Shown here piece by piece: positions 1-15,200 of a DNA stretch of 64,000 bases. Position 1 is the first letter of the stretch, and every line of letters begins with the position of its first letter. Under the pieces are notes generated by a model. That model was not told where the DNA came from and made no database searches. It saw nothing but the letters and a program-made list of their open reading frames with translations. This stretch comes from Gordionus sp. m RMFG-2023 (taxonomy: Eukaryota > Nematomorpha > Gordioida > Chordodea > Parachordodidae): NCBI RefSeq assembly GCF_954871325.1, contig NC_088776.1, forward strand, positions 20,522,052 through 20,586,051. Reading direction: 5' to 3'. The translations under genes were made by a program, and so were the position numbers.

Positions 1-90
1 TAATTGAAGAATAATTACAAATATCAATATTTATTTCATTTATATATTGTAGAAAGAATAATCGTGTAAATTTTTTTTGAACCTAAATAG

Positions 91-254
91 AGGTGCTGAA
101 CTAGTTAATCAAATTAAATGGAAGGAAGTCAGCGAACAAGATGACAAGGAAAGGCTAGTAATGGAAAAAATTAAGAAAAAAATGGAACAAATTAAACATC
201 AAAATAAAAAATTAGCAAGAAGGATCACTCAAGAACCTAGCACGCATTTTCAAG
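91..254 (+). CDS. Piezo: Piezo exon: beam helix
   Basis: The exon opens after a TAG acceptor and ends in CAAG before GTAATA. It reads RGAELVNQIKWKEV, then a long charged helix rich in K, E and Q (MEKIKKKMEQIKHQ), matching the cytosolic beam of Piezo channels, which links the blade to the pore. Its last base pairs in phase with the exon at 4310, so the joined message reads HFQ-AIRSGDYYMFE, a join also found in vertebrate Piezo. This splice skips about 4 kb of intron. Confidence 0.9.
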
Positions 255-3200
255 GTAATATACTAAACAAATTTAAATACGAGTGAACTGATAAATACTG
301 TATATATCGTCGGCTTAATACAATTTTGTTTTATAAAAAAAAATTAGATGACCATTAAAAAATATCTGTTGTATTTTCTATATGGGAAGACAACTAACAT
401 TTAAAGCTAACGAATTGAATTAATGAATAGGGGAATATTTCACTATAAAAGTGGATATAGAATACTTTAATACTTAGTCGACGATATTACAGTTTGGTTG
501 ATATTTTCTACTTTTTTTTAAATCATCTATTTAATCGATTAAATTTCGATAAAAAATTAGGTTAAGATTTTGCATAAAGAAAATTCATTTTTTATCAAAC
601 CATTAATTTGAATAGCATAAATATAATGTTATAATATTTTATGTCGAAGGGCTACCATTTAGACAATCCTATCACGAAGCAGGTTCGATTTTCGATAATG
701 ATGTTGTACTGTCTAATTTTATTTTTGGCTCACTTTTTTAAATATTTTTTTACAATTTTAATGCTATATTTTCTTTTAGGAAAAGCGTATAATTAAATAA
801 ACAAAAAATATAATTTTTACTGTTTTCGATATAAAATATCCAAATTTAAAAAAATAAAAAGGACGCATAAATTGATAACAAAGATTTTTATAATTATAAT
901 TATAATATAGAACAATTATAACGATCTTATAAAACTAAAAGTAACTTATGGGAAAAAAAAAATATTAAAAATCACCGGAACGAAACATTTTGCGATTCAG
1001 CATCCACCAAGGGGCAAAAAGAAATTGTGATTCACAACATGAAATTTTATCAAAAGTTATGTCAGCAAACCGAGACCACTTTGAGATACTTGAGTTCATA
1101 TCGAACGACCTCGACCAGTAAAAGTATTGATTTGGGCATTTTGGGGTCCAGCTCATTCGTAAAAACAAAAGATGATAGGCCTGTCAATTTAAACAGCAGT
1201 GATTCACTTCTGATTGGTCCTTGTCGGCCAAAATGCAAGAAACTGGTAACATTGAGTCCACCTAAAAGCGTTAAAAGAAAGTGGGGAAAAGATGGACCTA
1301 AATCAAAAAAATTACTCGCCAAACACGAATGTATAATTTTTAGAATTGTGGAATGCAAATTTGATCTTCATCGAATGTGTGACGATAAATGAGATAGAAA
1401 ACTATGAACTATATGTATACATTGCCTGTTGATCATAAATCCTTATGTCCCCGAAGGAATGTTGTATTACAAATCTAAATGATTATTATAACTAACTTCT
1501 TAAAAATAAAGTTTGTAACTTATTTAAAGATATTCCATTTTTCTTTTAAGTAGAATTGCCAATATTACGAATCGATATTTTATATTTTTACTCGTAATTT
1601 TGACATTACTTTATAATACTTGGCAATTTTTTTGATAAATGAAAATTTTGGAATTTATGTATATGTCGCACTTTTTTCTAGAATAACAATTTATCCGGAA
1701 TCCTCACGTTTTTGGAATCTTTAAAATTTAAATTATTTTAGAGGACAATTTTCAATTTATAAAAAATCCTATCTTACCGGAAATGTATTTTAACATGTAT
1801 AGAGTAACTATCCTATAAATTTTTGGGAAATTTGCCATAAATTTTTGTGTATTTTTTGTATATATATGAAATGAAAAATCAGAGATATATATAAATTAAG
1901 AGTAGTTCAAGTTTACATTAAAATTTTCTGAAATTTAGTTACTCTACACATGTTGCGGTAGAATTACATTTTTTAAAATTGACTCTAAATTCTCATTTGA
2001 GGATTCTAATAAGTCGTTATGCCAAAAAAACTTACGACATAGCTCACTTTATAATTCTTTTGGCAATTTGCGGTTTCTTTTTGGTCAAACTATCGCGTAT
2101 ATAAATATAGTAATAATACATAATCTATCAAAAAAAATATGTATTAAATTGATAATATATATTTCGTTTCTTTGATATTGGTTCTGTTTAACCTAATCGC
2201 TTGTAGATAAAGTATATTTTAAGCAATTGTATGTTATAATTAGGCCTATTCATAAAAAAATTGAATATTCGGTTCGAATTATTCGAATCTAAATTACGAA
2301 TACGAATAATTATTTATTCGATTCGATTAAAACGAATTATTCGGAATATTTAATATTGCTTTTAATAAATCTAACATTTGTCATTTCTATTTGATGACCT
2401 TCCATGATAGGTAATGTGTTTATAAAAAGACTAGCACAAATTAAAACATCTCTGAAGTGAAAGAAAGCAATATTTAAATTTTTACTTGCCGTATTTTTCG
2501 AATCTCACGAGTAGTTTATTTTTTGAATCTCATAATAAATTATATTAAAAAATTACACAAACCAAAGGTATATAAAAATATAATACAATAATGTTAGTAG
2601 CCTAATTATGTTAGAGGAGAATGCTTCTGATGAAATAGTTATGCTTAATCTTGAAGTTGACAAAATTTCCTCATAAATTATATGGGATCAATATCAAATC
2701 AATAAAGACGGTGAAAAAGCTGCTTGCAATCATTTCAAGAGCATTATAAAATGTAAAGGCAAAACAACATACCCTCTTATTAATAATTATTATAGGTTTC
2801 ATTCACACCTAGGGATTGCCTATCTATACAAGGAACATTAACTGCTTGTGAAAGATTTTTCTTAGTTGGAACTGATTTGTTGGCAAAAAATCGCAAGTCA
2901 GGAAGAAAATATAAGAAAAACTCTTTGCCTTAAAAAATTATCATAGAATAATGAATTAAATTAATAATATACATTTTAATTTTGTTTATAACTTGATTAC
3001 ATATTTTTTATCATCAGATTATTGATTTCATATTCTTTATTATCAGAATTAAAATAATTTTTTCTGTTTGCAATCAAATATTTGTCAATATATTTGAGTA
3101 TGATTTAAGAAAATTAATTTCAATTATTCGAATAATTCGAATCGAATACATTTAGTAGACTTTATTATTCGTACGAATACAACGAATCGAATATGAATAA

Positions 3201-6200
3201 TTCACTATTCGATTCGAATTCATTTTTGAATAAGCCTAATTATAATATATACATGTTAAGGGCAATATTCGCAAACAGATAATACGTCTATTGCTATTTC
3301 ATTCGTATAATTTTAGTATATAAAGTAAAAATATTTCAAAAGTTATGTTCAAATTGTCTGAAATTTTTATATAACTCCTTGGCATAATTAGATCTTTAAA
3401 TTTAAATCGCGCTCAGCAAATTTTTTACAACTTTAAATCATTTATTTAGCACGTTTTTAAAATTTAAAAATTCTAATTTTTCGGAAATATATTTTCAAAC
3501 AATTCCAAAATATTACACATATATTGCCTTTATACAAATTGCTTGTAATAATGCTAAGCTTCTGTAATTTTTATATTCGTTCACTATTTTAATTATATTT
3601 GTTATTTTTATATGTTTTTAAATGTTTTATATAGTTTTAATTCAAAATTGTATGTTTATACTATAAAGATTTTAAAATTAAAAAAATTATTAATATTATA
3701 TTACACTTTTACTATTAATGTTTAAATATTCATGTTAGCATTAGTTGAATATCAATATTCTGACAAATATTTTTCATATAAAATTCTCGTAATCGAATAT
3801 AACATAATTAATATGTGGTGGAAGGTTTGGCAAATTTTTCGAAAATTTTATTCGAAATTGAATACAGATATAAATACTATTCAAAAAGTCGATATTCTTA
3901 TATCTTTATATTTTAGTCTAATCCTACCCATATTTTTTATGGGAATTTTTTTCAAAATCTCATATAATTGTAAATTATAGAAGTATTATATATAAACTAC
4001 AGTGGAGTCGTTATTTCTTATCATTTGCATGCTTATATTATTTTCTAATTTAGGCGTGCTCAAATATGTTATGCGATACATAATATTTTTGACACCCGCC
4101 TTGGACATTCTTTTGCCACTCACCAGCACTGCGCCACTGATAGTTTTATATATAAACTAACGTCTGAAGCATATTTTATAATGATTATTAGCATGTTTAT
4201 TGGTTTAATATCAACATTATCATATCAAATTTTGCTTACTAAATTTTAAATTGTACTGTATATTAATTTTAATGATAGTAAAGTAGTTTTTATTCGTACA
4301 ATTTATAAGCTATCCGATCCGGTGATTACTACATGTTCGAAGACATTTCCGACGACGAACATGCGGATGATGCATTAGCTGACTTAGAATACCCAGAACC
4401 TAGACCCCTTGAAGGGGATGAAGAAGCGACGGGTATCGGACCTATGCAAGTTTGAAATACTTTTAATCAATTCATTATTACTAATGAAACAATGGTTTAA
4501 ATTTCACAGGGGATCATATGTTTAATGTAATATAAAATAAATGAATTTCCGATTACTAACTGACACAAAGTTCAAGGGCAAATTTTAAAAAAATTAATTT
4601 ATTATAAATTTTAATTTAAATAATAAAAAATCGGGATTTATTCAAATAAATATGATATTTTTTTATTTTTGTAAATAAAATATGATTTTAGCTAACCCCG
4701 GATAGAAAATGGAATTAGCTGTTCAGATTTAATGAATCGGTTAATAACTCACCGATGTTCTTAAAATCTTTGCGAGAACTGAATTTTATAAATTTTGAAG
4801 GAAACAATAAAGAACTTATAAAAGTCATGAGAAATAGGATCCGAAATATAACTTTCCTATACACTTTATAATTCCAACTTACTAATTAATTTAAATATTG
4901 TAATTTTAGCAAAAATTTAACAATAGAGATAATATTTTTTATACGAAAAAAAAGTTGCTTAACGTGGCACTGACAAAAGGCGGTATTAAAGGTGCTGTTC
5001 AGGAAGGAAAGCTTACTCACGAGGGTAGCATATACGAAGATTCGTCATCAGATTCTAAATGCAGGAGAACTACTAAAACGGATCGCTTATCTTTACTATC
5101 TCAACAGGTATTCATTATTTATTTAATAGTCTAGTGTGCAATCAGGACTTGTCGAAAAAGCTTCTTAACAGATGCATTTACATCTTTTATTTTAGAACCA
5201 AATTTTAATTATTTTTTATATATTAATATTTTCCGACCGATCAGGAGAATTAGGCAATTTAATAACCTACATTAGTTCTGCAGGTCTAATAATATTTCTA
5301 AATAAGGATACAATCCCATTTGATGATTTTTGTATTATATTTTTTAATATATATACTTTCGATTTATTTATTACAAATGTTTTTTTTTAAATTGGAAAAA
5401 ATAAAATACTGTTTGGAAAAAAAATCATTTAGGTTGAGTTCATTTTTTATTTCACTAAAAAAAACTTTAACCTCCAGTGTTAAACATTTTTATTAGAATA
5501 TAGGCAGGAAGACACTGGGTAAGGGTAAATAGGTTGTAGGTCACCTTCAAGGTTTGGCTTTATATTATTGATAACAAATTAATTTTTTAGTTTTGGACAG
5601 CTCCTTACGAACAAATTATTTATTTTTTGGTCTTGAACTGCCTCTTGCATCCTTATCAGTTATGTCCATTTTAAGAAAGCGTACATAAAATATAATAAAA
5701 TTTCTCATCGTAGGAACCTCGGAGTCAACCTTCTGCGATTATCCAGTTAGCCCCTACGACATCCGGAAGAATGAAGTCTACTAGTGGTGAACCAATACCG
5801 GGATCTTTAATTTTAGATCAAGTCTCCAAATCGGAAGAGCCTTCCTCGAAAGATAAAGAAATAGACCCAGACAGGAATGACGAATGCGAAGATGATAATG
5901 ACGACGATGCATCCAAGAATATGCTATGTAATATAATACGATTTATATATTTTTTTAGAATACCCTTTTCATAATAGGAGTTAAAAGTTTATTATCATGT
6001 ATGATGATTATAATATAATTATAATCCAAAATCTTTTAAATTATATTATTTTGCGCTAATTTTTTTATTTTGATGAAATTCGATATTTAAATAAAATGAT
6101 TCGGGGATTTATACTTTTTAAAATTATATCATTGCTTTTGAAAACGTTTTTTTTAATTAAAAAAAAATAATTAATTGAAGTTTTAAACCTTTCTTGATTA

Positions 6201-9200
6201 TATGTAGTAAAGATTAAAATACCTCATTCAAATATCAATTCCATAGCAGCTTAGTCAAAAGTTGTTTTCGATTTTTCAGCTCAATTAAACCGCCTTTTTG
6301 ATTGGCATCTTCAAAATGAATCCAAATTTTGTAAAGGAAGTAGGGGGTCATACTTAGTGGATAAGCCGATTTTTCTTAGATCGAAAAGAAAGAAAGAAAT
6401 TGTTTATGGTTTTAAGCTGAATGATTTTTTTTGGTTCGCACTTCCGGCTGTCAAATTTGTTAACACATTTCGCAATGGTTTACGAACAAAAAAATAAAAA
6501 GACATCTGACAAAAATTCCCAATTAATTTATTTTAAAATTAGATTAACGCTGCCCGAAGATTTGAAATTCCTTAAGCATTTTAAATATTTTACTTAAATT
6601 AGGATATTTTCTGTTCGGTGTCTTTATGTCAAATCTTTCATAAACTCCCCTGTATTTTGTTTTTTCTTTATTATCGATATTATTTTGTCAAGACATCATA
6701 TTTTTGAAGATCAAATACTTCCTTCATTTCTTGCTCTTATTCTTTTATGGCATACTTGAAAGTGCGACGCAACAATTGAACAAAATATCCCGAGATTACA
6801 GATACATTGCTCAGATTTTAGCTCAAGAAAAGGGGCAGAGGAAACAAGAAGAAAAGGTATAAATTAAATTTTATTATAAATTCTATTCCCCCTAATTAAA
6901 CTAAATTTAAATAATCCAGTATGATTATAAATAAAATGGATACGTTAAGTCCTACTAGATAATTTTCTTATGCATGTATTTAGATGAAAAAAGTTTATAT
7001 TCCCGATGTTCAAGCTGTTGCGATTCCTATGGATCGCCCAAATTTGCCTAAAACTATGGAAGTGAAGTATAGTTAATAATTTAGTATCACCATCGTTCTT
7101 TACACAAAAATAAGATATTTATTCTTTAATTTTTAAATTTTTTTATATGTTCATGCTTTTTTAAAATCGTTTTGCTATATTTTGTAACATACTAATTTTG
7201 TTTTAGTAATAATCTAGAAAATTCAAAACTCAACATGATTGATGAAAACGGCTGGGCAACCCCGTATAAAACGTTAGTTCTTACTTATTAAATTTTTAAA
7301 AAAATTCAAAGATTAAAATGAATTATAAAATATACTTAATTCAAAAAGAGTTTGGAGGACGTAAACCAGGATAGATTAATATCATGCACTTGGATAATTA
7401 ATAATTATATTTTAAAAATTGATTTCGAATTTTATGTTTAAGATAAAAAGTTGCTGAGATTAAGAAAGAAAGAAAAATATAATTTTTTGTTATGTATTCA
7501 ATGAAATTTTTTTAAAAAATGGTAACGATGGGTAGTTACGAAACATTCACTCTCCACGACCTAGAAGCCCTACAACCCGACAGATCTTTAATAATAAAAT
7601 TCATAACAGCGCTCTATTACGTTTTAATATCTCGGTCGGAACTCGTGTGTTATTTTTTGGTTGTGCTGAATATGCTTCAAACGGCGTCAATCTTGGCTAT
7701 GCCTCCGCCACTCATGGTTTTCCTTTGGGGAACCCTGTCTATTCCCAGGCCTTCTAAGACCTTTTGGGTTTCACTTATAACTTACGTTGAGGTATGATAT
7801 ATTTGTGTTCTTTTATATATAATAAATATGTATAGAGATTTGCAGAGGTACCTATTTATAGGAATGTGTCTGGTAAAAAGATCATTTCTCAGTCGGAATT
7901 TATGGAATTTATCATTTTACCAGGCCTATTTTTCAAAAAATTGATTTTAAGACACGTTTCCGGGGCGGGCTGACTCATTAATTATACATATCGGCTACAG
8001 TTATATCTATATTTTGCAATTTTTAAATTCGACTAAAAAATTTTAATCAAAATTTGAATATTTCTTTTGTGTATTTATCTATTAAAAATTATAATCCAAA
8101 AGTTTAGATAGAGGGTTAATATTTGATTTTTCTTAAAGAAAATATTTATAAATAAAACTGGAAAAAAAATATGCACTAACAAGGCCGTCGTGATAATAAA
8201 ATACCTGTTTCAATTCGGATTCTTCCCTTGGGTCGGTAAGGAAATAGTAAAAGATCCATTTTGGCCTCCTCGTATCCTTGGAATTGAGAAGAAAGAATAT
8301 TACGCTGTATACGATCTAGTGCTCTTACTTATACTATTTTTTCATCGTTCCATTTTGAAGGTTTATATTTAAATACTGTATAATGATTTAATAAAATTTC
8401 ATAGTTATATTTAAACACCTCAAATTTTTAATTTCTTAATAATTAAATGTAATTCTGCGGCGCTGATTTCTATGATTTTGGATCATATTATTGTTTTATT
8501 CCGTCAAATTTATCACTCTCGATTAACATTAGTCATTAGGATTATGGAAAGACAATGTAAAGAGCGTTAGTAATAGTCTTACAAATGACGTTGACACGCC
8601 GGGTAGTAATGGTCTGGTAAAATCGCAAGAAAAATCGAATATTACTCCCACTAACAAGGAAGTTTTTACAAATATTAAAGGTTTTAACTTAATAAATTAT
8701 TGGATATGTAATATCCTTTTCAATATTATTTAGGGAACCCGAACCTTTTAGTATAAAGCAAAATTTATTTATAATACAAAAGCAACCACCTTTAGCATTT
8801 CAAAAAAAATTTTGTTTTTGAAATATAAAAATAATTTGTTTTTGAATATATATTGTTTTTTTAAATATTTTTGTCTTTTTCTGGGCATTCAAAATAAATT
8901 TTTTTTGTCCAAGTCCTACATTTAATCTCCAACTCAAAAAGTAAATATTGTTAACATTTAATTTTAGGACTTAGTTTCATCATTTAAATTAGAGCTTTTG
9001 TAATTTAACAATTATTGTTAATTGTTTTCAGGATATTTAGTTATAAACAAAAATATTTCATTATATTTATAATATAACTTTGTAAATAAGATTTATCGCC
9101 AAAATCTGAAAAATTCGACGATCAAAAAATTCCGCAAATTAATTCCTTAGAAAGTGAACCTATTAGCTCCCCTGAAAAAGTAATATATTTTTGTATTTAT

Positions 9201-12200
9201 AAAGGGCCGTGCTTAGACTTTTAGCGGCCCGGGGTGAAAATGGAAACCCTAAAAACCCAAATTTACTTAAGAAAATTAAAATTATTACAAAAAAAGAAAT
9301 CCAATCAAAATCAACAAAAAGGAAGGAAATCAAATTAGCAAAAAAAAATTAAATTTAAATAAAAAACAAGAACAAAAATTTGGCTGCCCCTATAATAGTC
9401 TAATTTGGGTCCCGTTTGCACCTGCCCATAATTATATTGTAAGCTCCCCTAAATTCCCGCCTTGCATGGTGACAATGGAAACAATTTTCCTGCATTCTGG
9501 ATTTAAATAACCTTTTTCTCCACCGCCTGTAAATGGTAAGTTGGTGTCAGGAAGGGCATCCTACTTTAAAAATCGATCACTAAATAAGTTACAAAACAAA
9601 AATTAGATAGAGTCTCCCAAACATAGTTCATGCTATTCGGTCGAATTAGGCATTAAATATGTCAGCGCTGACTCGGAATGTTGATCTTAAATTGTGAACA
9701 AGAAATAAAATGGAAAGACCCAAAGTTAAGGTTGATAGGGAATGGGTATAAATTGTATTATAATAGCAGACTGAAAATCATAGAAATAGTGTTGGTATCT
9801 TACCAGATGAGGAATTTAGAAAATTTGTGATTAATAGTTTTAAGGGTAAATTATAGGATAATGAAGATCTTTACAAAGTGATAAAGAAAAATTTAGGCAA
9901 TAATTAGAAGGGTTATGAATGTCTAAATCAAATGAGATAATCATAATGGCTGCTGATTTTAAGTGGCATATTAGTAAGAAGAGGAAGTATCGATAAATCA
10001 TGGTTGAAATATATTTTTTAGTTACTCGACTTATAATTTGAAAATGCTCTTTTCCATAAAAATGATGAATATTTCTTTACACCAGAGCGGTAATATGAAA
10101 AGACAAATAGATTTTAGAATAATATCCGGGCCTAAAAATATTTTTTTTAAAAATACAAATCCAGGAGGCCGCAAATTTTTTTTTATATAAATTTTAATAG
10201 TATATCGATTAATCAGTTGGAAAATTATATAATGGATCATTTACTAAATCATATTTTCATTTCCCTTTGAAACTATATACAAAATAATTTAAAATAACTT
10301 ATTTCCCAGACAAATGATGAAAATTAAAAAAAGAAATTTAGCCAGGTAAATTTTATTATTTATTTCGGCTATAAATAAATTGCTTCAATATTGAACATAT
10401 GAAGTAAATAAAATAATTTTCAACTGATTAATATTATTTAAATCTATTTTTTTTAAATTTTAACCGGAGTTAAAAAATTAATATCCGTAAATTTCTGAAA
10501 GGTTAATATGACAGATAAAAGGAGGTGTTTGGTTGGCAAGGAGTGGTGTAATAATCTAAGATCTGACCACCATATTAAGTTATATAGCTATACACCTATA
10601 AAGATTTTTTTATACTTACTACCTTATTAATTAATACTATATTTCATTTTAGACTGATCTAGCTTTGAGTTCACCTAGCTCCCTTTCAGACTTGAATAAA
10701 TCCAAACCAGGCAGTAAAAAGCAATTACTTTTAATGACGTGCGAATTTTCTCATTATTTCAAAACTTTTTGGAACTTTTTTGATAAATTACTACATCCGA
10801 AATTCAGAGTCACTGCTGATGTTTACGCCCCAATGTTCCTTTGCGACTTCATAACCTTTATAATCGTCTTGTTTGGGTAATTTTTTTCAGTAACAATATA
10901 TCAAAATTCTTTTGATTACTGTAATCGAATAATTTTTTTTTAAAAAAAAATATTATAAAATAATGAATATTAAAATATTTTGGTAGAATTTTTATTTATT
11001 GCGCATCTAATTTTAAAATAACAAAAGAACATATCATCAAATTATTGATGAAATTAAAATGTGTAATTGATTTTTTTATAATACATGCCATTTTTTTAAA
11101 GTAAATTTATTTCAACAAAGAAGCCCCTCACAATCAGAAAGAAAGAAATTCGAATAATTCGATTCTAATAAACGAATTATTCTTTTTACAAAACGAAAAA
11201 TTTACTATTCGTATTCATTAATATTCAATTGTTTTTAAATAGGTCTTGTAGAAGGTAATAATAACTACTATGGAAATTTTATCGATTTAAATATTTATTT
11301 ATGATTATATGTTTTATTGGTAACATCATATTTTGTTAATCTTTTCAATCAATTATTTATAAAATCACAATTTATATGATAATATTTTACTAAAATATAT
11401 ATAAATGATAAAAAAAATTTTTAAATTAGTGACCGTCTTACCTAAAAAAATTTTCGCCGCTTTTTACTCTTTCAAACATAAGAGGAGCTACGAAATTTTG
11501 ATCATATTTCATTCAGCTGATATTAAGAAATGCATACTTTGCTGAACCTTAAAAAAATCAGTTTTTTTACATTATTACTTTGGAACGTAATTAAATGTCA
11601 GCTAGAACGGTTCCTTAATATTATTCTAAATTTTTCATATAAGTTTTTTAACCTTATAAACTTGTAAATCGTATCTTAAATTAAATATTTAAAAAGAAAC
11701 CAAATTAATTAATCTTTAAATTAGATATTCCGCTTTTGGTTCTGGTGTTCCTGAAGAGGGTGACGTGGCAAGTTACATTACTGAAAACAAAATACCCATC
11801 CCTTTTCTTATTATGTTGGTGGCCCAGTTCGCTCTTATTATCGTCGATAGGGCTCTCTTTTTGCGAAAGTGCATTGTCGGAAAACTTATTTTTCAATTTA
11901 TACTCGTGATACTCATCCACATATGGATGTTTTTCATCATTCCCAGCCTTACGGAGCGCGAATTTTACAAGGTTATATTATTATTATCGCTTATAATATT
12001 TAAAAAAAATATTATAAACCTTATTTACATTGTTGCTTGCTCCTAACATTTAGAAATGAAAAATGATTCAGGCGTTCTTAGAAAAGCTTTGCATAAATAA
12101 AATAGATTTCAGATCTGCTACCATTTAATATTATCATGCTGATTACGATTTTATTTCACCCCCGCGACCTTAAAAAAAATTGCATTTTATGAATCTAAAG

Positions 12201-15200
12201 ATACGAAGAGGGGGGGGGGTTCCAAAGCAGAGGGTTTGTGTCCTAATTCAATTTAGATTAGAAGTGGAGTTAGATAATAGAACCCTTAATGACTTAACGA
12301 AAATAATATAAAACTGAATAAATATTATTTTTTTAATTATAATAGAATACGCCCGCGAGACTATGGTATTTTTCTAAGTGCTGCTACTTCCTTCTGTCTT
12401 CATTTCAAATAAGAAGCGGTTATCCTACCAGGATACTAGGGAACTTTTTAACTAAAAAATACAATTATCCAAATCTTTTTTTGTTCAAAGGGTATGTTAT
12501 TATTATTTTTTACCTTAAAAATAAATATATAAATTAAATTTATTTTTACCAATTCAAATTTTTATTTAGAATGTAATATTTATAAAATATATATTAAGGA
12601 TAAATTATTTTAATAGAATTTTGAGATAGTATCTAAAATTTAAATAAGTGTTTACATATTTAAATTTTTTAATCCTAAATGCAAATTTTTTTATAACAAT
12701 TGCTACTTAAAAAAAATTTTTTGAATAAAGTTTCACTCTTGTTCCCTTTTTGTGGGAATTAAGAGCTATTATGGATTGGATGTGGACAGACACCACAATG
12801 TCCATTAACTCTTGGCTCATCATGGAAGATATTTATGCTAGTATCTTTGTACTTAAGTGCTGGCGCCGAATTGAAACAGTATTTTCTTTTTATAATCGAT
12901 ACGCAAATCCGTATTTTAAAACACACGGTCTCAAATGTTGCATTAATATCGAAATCAATTTATATCGTTTGTATGAACTTTTGGTTTCTTAATGCATTTT
13001 TATCACATCTCATTCATATTTGACTATGTTTTTTTTGTACATTTTTAATATAATTTAAATGTTGCATGCTATAATAGTTATATTAATGTGCAATAAATTG
13101 ACCTATGCATCGCAACCCCGTCGCTGTCGAACTTTTGTGGCAATACTATGACGCCCATTTAGAAGTTATCGGCTCTGCGGCATAAGAAAATTATATATTT
13201 GCTTTTACTATTACATTTTTATAAATTACTTATATGTTATATGTCATAAAATTATAAATTAAATTAATATAATTAAAAATATTAAGATCAAAATTTATGG
13301 AAATACTATTATTCAATAAAATAATTGGTTTATAAAATATTTCCATAAATTTGAAAATATCAACAAACAACAAGTTAAAAGGGATTCTTAAATTTATCGT
13401 TTTGAATCATTTACTAAGGGCGATTTTTTTATTAAAAATAAATTTAGGAAATGTATTCCAGCTTTCAAACAATTCTTCCATTTCCATATACTTTAAAACT
13501 ACTCTTAATTTATATGGATTTTCCATATAAATTAAAAATACAAATATTCTATGGTGAAAATTGTGTATATTTAAAATTGACCTTCACAAATGATTTAAAA
13601 TCATATGTATTTAGATTTTTTTCTTTATAAATCTTAAAAACCCCAATCAATTCAATGGTCACAGATGCAGGAGTAATGTCTGGTTAAATAAATATAAATA
13701 CCACCTATGTTTGGAGCATATATTACATAATCTTGTCATAGTGAGCGATACAAAGAAAGTAAGTAAAATAGAAAGATTGCTAAGAATTAGGGAAATTATT
13801 CCTGCTCTAAAACTCCAATTTAGGAAAAGTAATTGATTCTGAAAATATAAGTGTGCAGAATAAATAGACACCACTTTCGATATAATAAATCTGGAGGATG
13901 AAAATTTTTACGTTTCAATTTGATCAATGTGATATTGATTCTTTTAAGACTAAATATGACCACATGTTAAAAATGCAAAAAGTCTGAATGTAACCAACAA
14001 AGGTCCAATTATTATCATTCTATCTTTCTTATACAAAATACGGGAAACAAATTAGATCATTCAACAACTGCTCTTTAGGTATTAGTATTATTATTTACAT
14101 ATTTTTATAAGGTATTCGCTACTTTGTTAGACCCTAGGTTTTAAAAGTTAAATATCTTGAAGAAAAATGTTTTCATTTCAATTTTTAAGTCATTTATGCG
14201 AATGAATTATTGCATAAAGATATGGAACAAATAGTAGAATGCGAGAAAGATATAGTTATTCTGAAGCAAATTGTATTCAAAAATCTAACGGCTAAACATG
14301 ATATTCTGGGATGTTACTTTTTATTTTCTTTAGGCTGTAAATAATTTTTCTATTGAAAAGAAAATTAGAACTTCTTAGACTTTTAGTTCTAGCCAGAAAA
14401 TATATGATCCAAGCTTATACTCGTTGAGCGTGTTTTTTTTAGTTGTTGGGATTACTTTTATTTTAAAAAACCTCATTGTGCCTTTCAAAATTTAAAGAAA
14501 ATTTTTTTATTCATAATTTAATAAAATTGGTAAATTTCTAATATAGTTATATATATATAATAAATTTTATTTAGCAAAAGTTGTTTTAAATTAATTTTAG
14601 TGCTCATGATAATAATTAAATAAAAAGTAATTTGTCAGGATAAGAAATTTCGGCTCGCCACCCTAGTGATAATAGAGCTTAAATCATAAGAAAGAATATG
14701 GTGTTTGTAAATTTGTTCATATTGTATATAATCATTTTAGATTTTCGGCAATCCCTTTTCTCTGGGAATTGAGAACAATCATGGATTGGATGTGGACTGA
14801 CACCACGTTGACATTGTTTTACTGGATTAAATTGGAAGATATATATGCTTCCGTATTTATATTGAAATGTTATCGCAGGGCTGAATTGGTATGCATGATA
14901 TATTGTATTCTTTAATAGTGATTCCTGTTGCATGAGGGAAAATTTTATTGAATAATGTTAATTTTTAAATTATAATCGATATGAATCTAAATAATGTATA
15001 TTATAACTATAAAACATTGCCTAAATCTTGATGAAAAATATTTTTTAAGGATTATCCTACTCCTCGCGGAGTTAAAAGACAACCTCTTATAAAATATTTG
15101 ATGGGGGGAGGGATGCTTTTCATACTCATTTTCATAATATGGTTTCCTTTGGTACTATTCGCTCTCACAAACGCCGTCGGTACGAAAAATTTACCTTACG

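Larger units (their letters stand above)
255..4309. other. Large Piezo intron with several repeats
   Basis: About 4 kb between the beam exon and the SGDYYMF exon. It holds a GC-richer open stretch (about 965-1392), a palindromic MITE-like segment (about 1600-2110), an internally deleted hAT element (2241-3238) and a further MITE-like segment (about 3245-3545). At 4040-4140 lies a fragment (CTAATTTAGGCGTGCT) related to the repeats at 15285-15595. Confidence 0.7.

Noticed and set aside
13659-13874. Minus-strand open frame of 71 codons between the anchor exons
   Set aside because: Opposite to hAT-like debris on the plus strand and without any recognisable domain.
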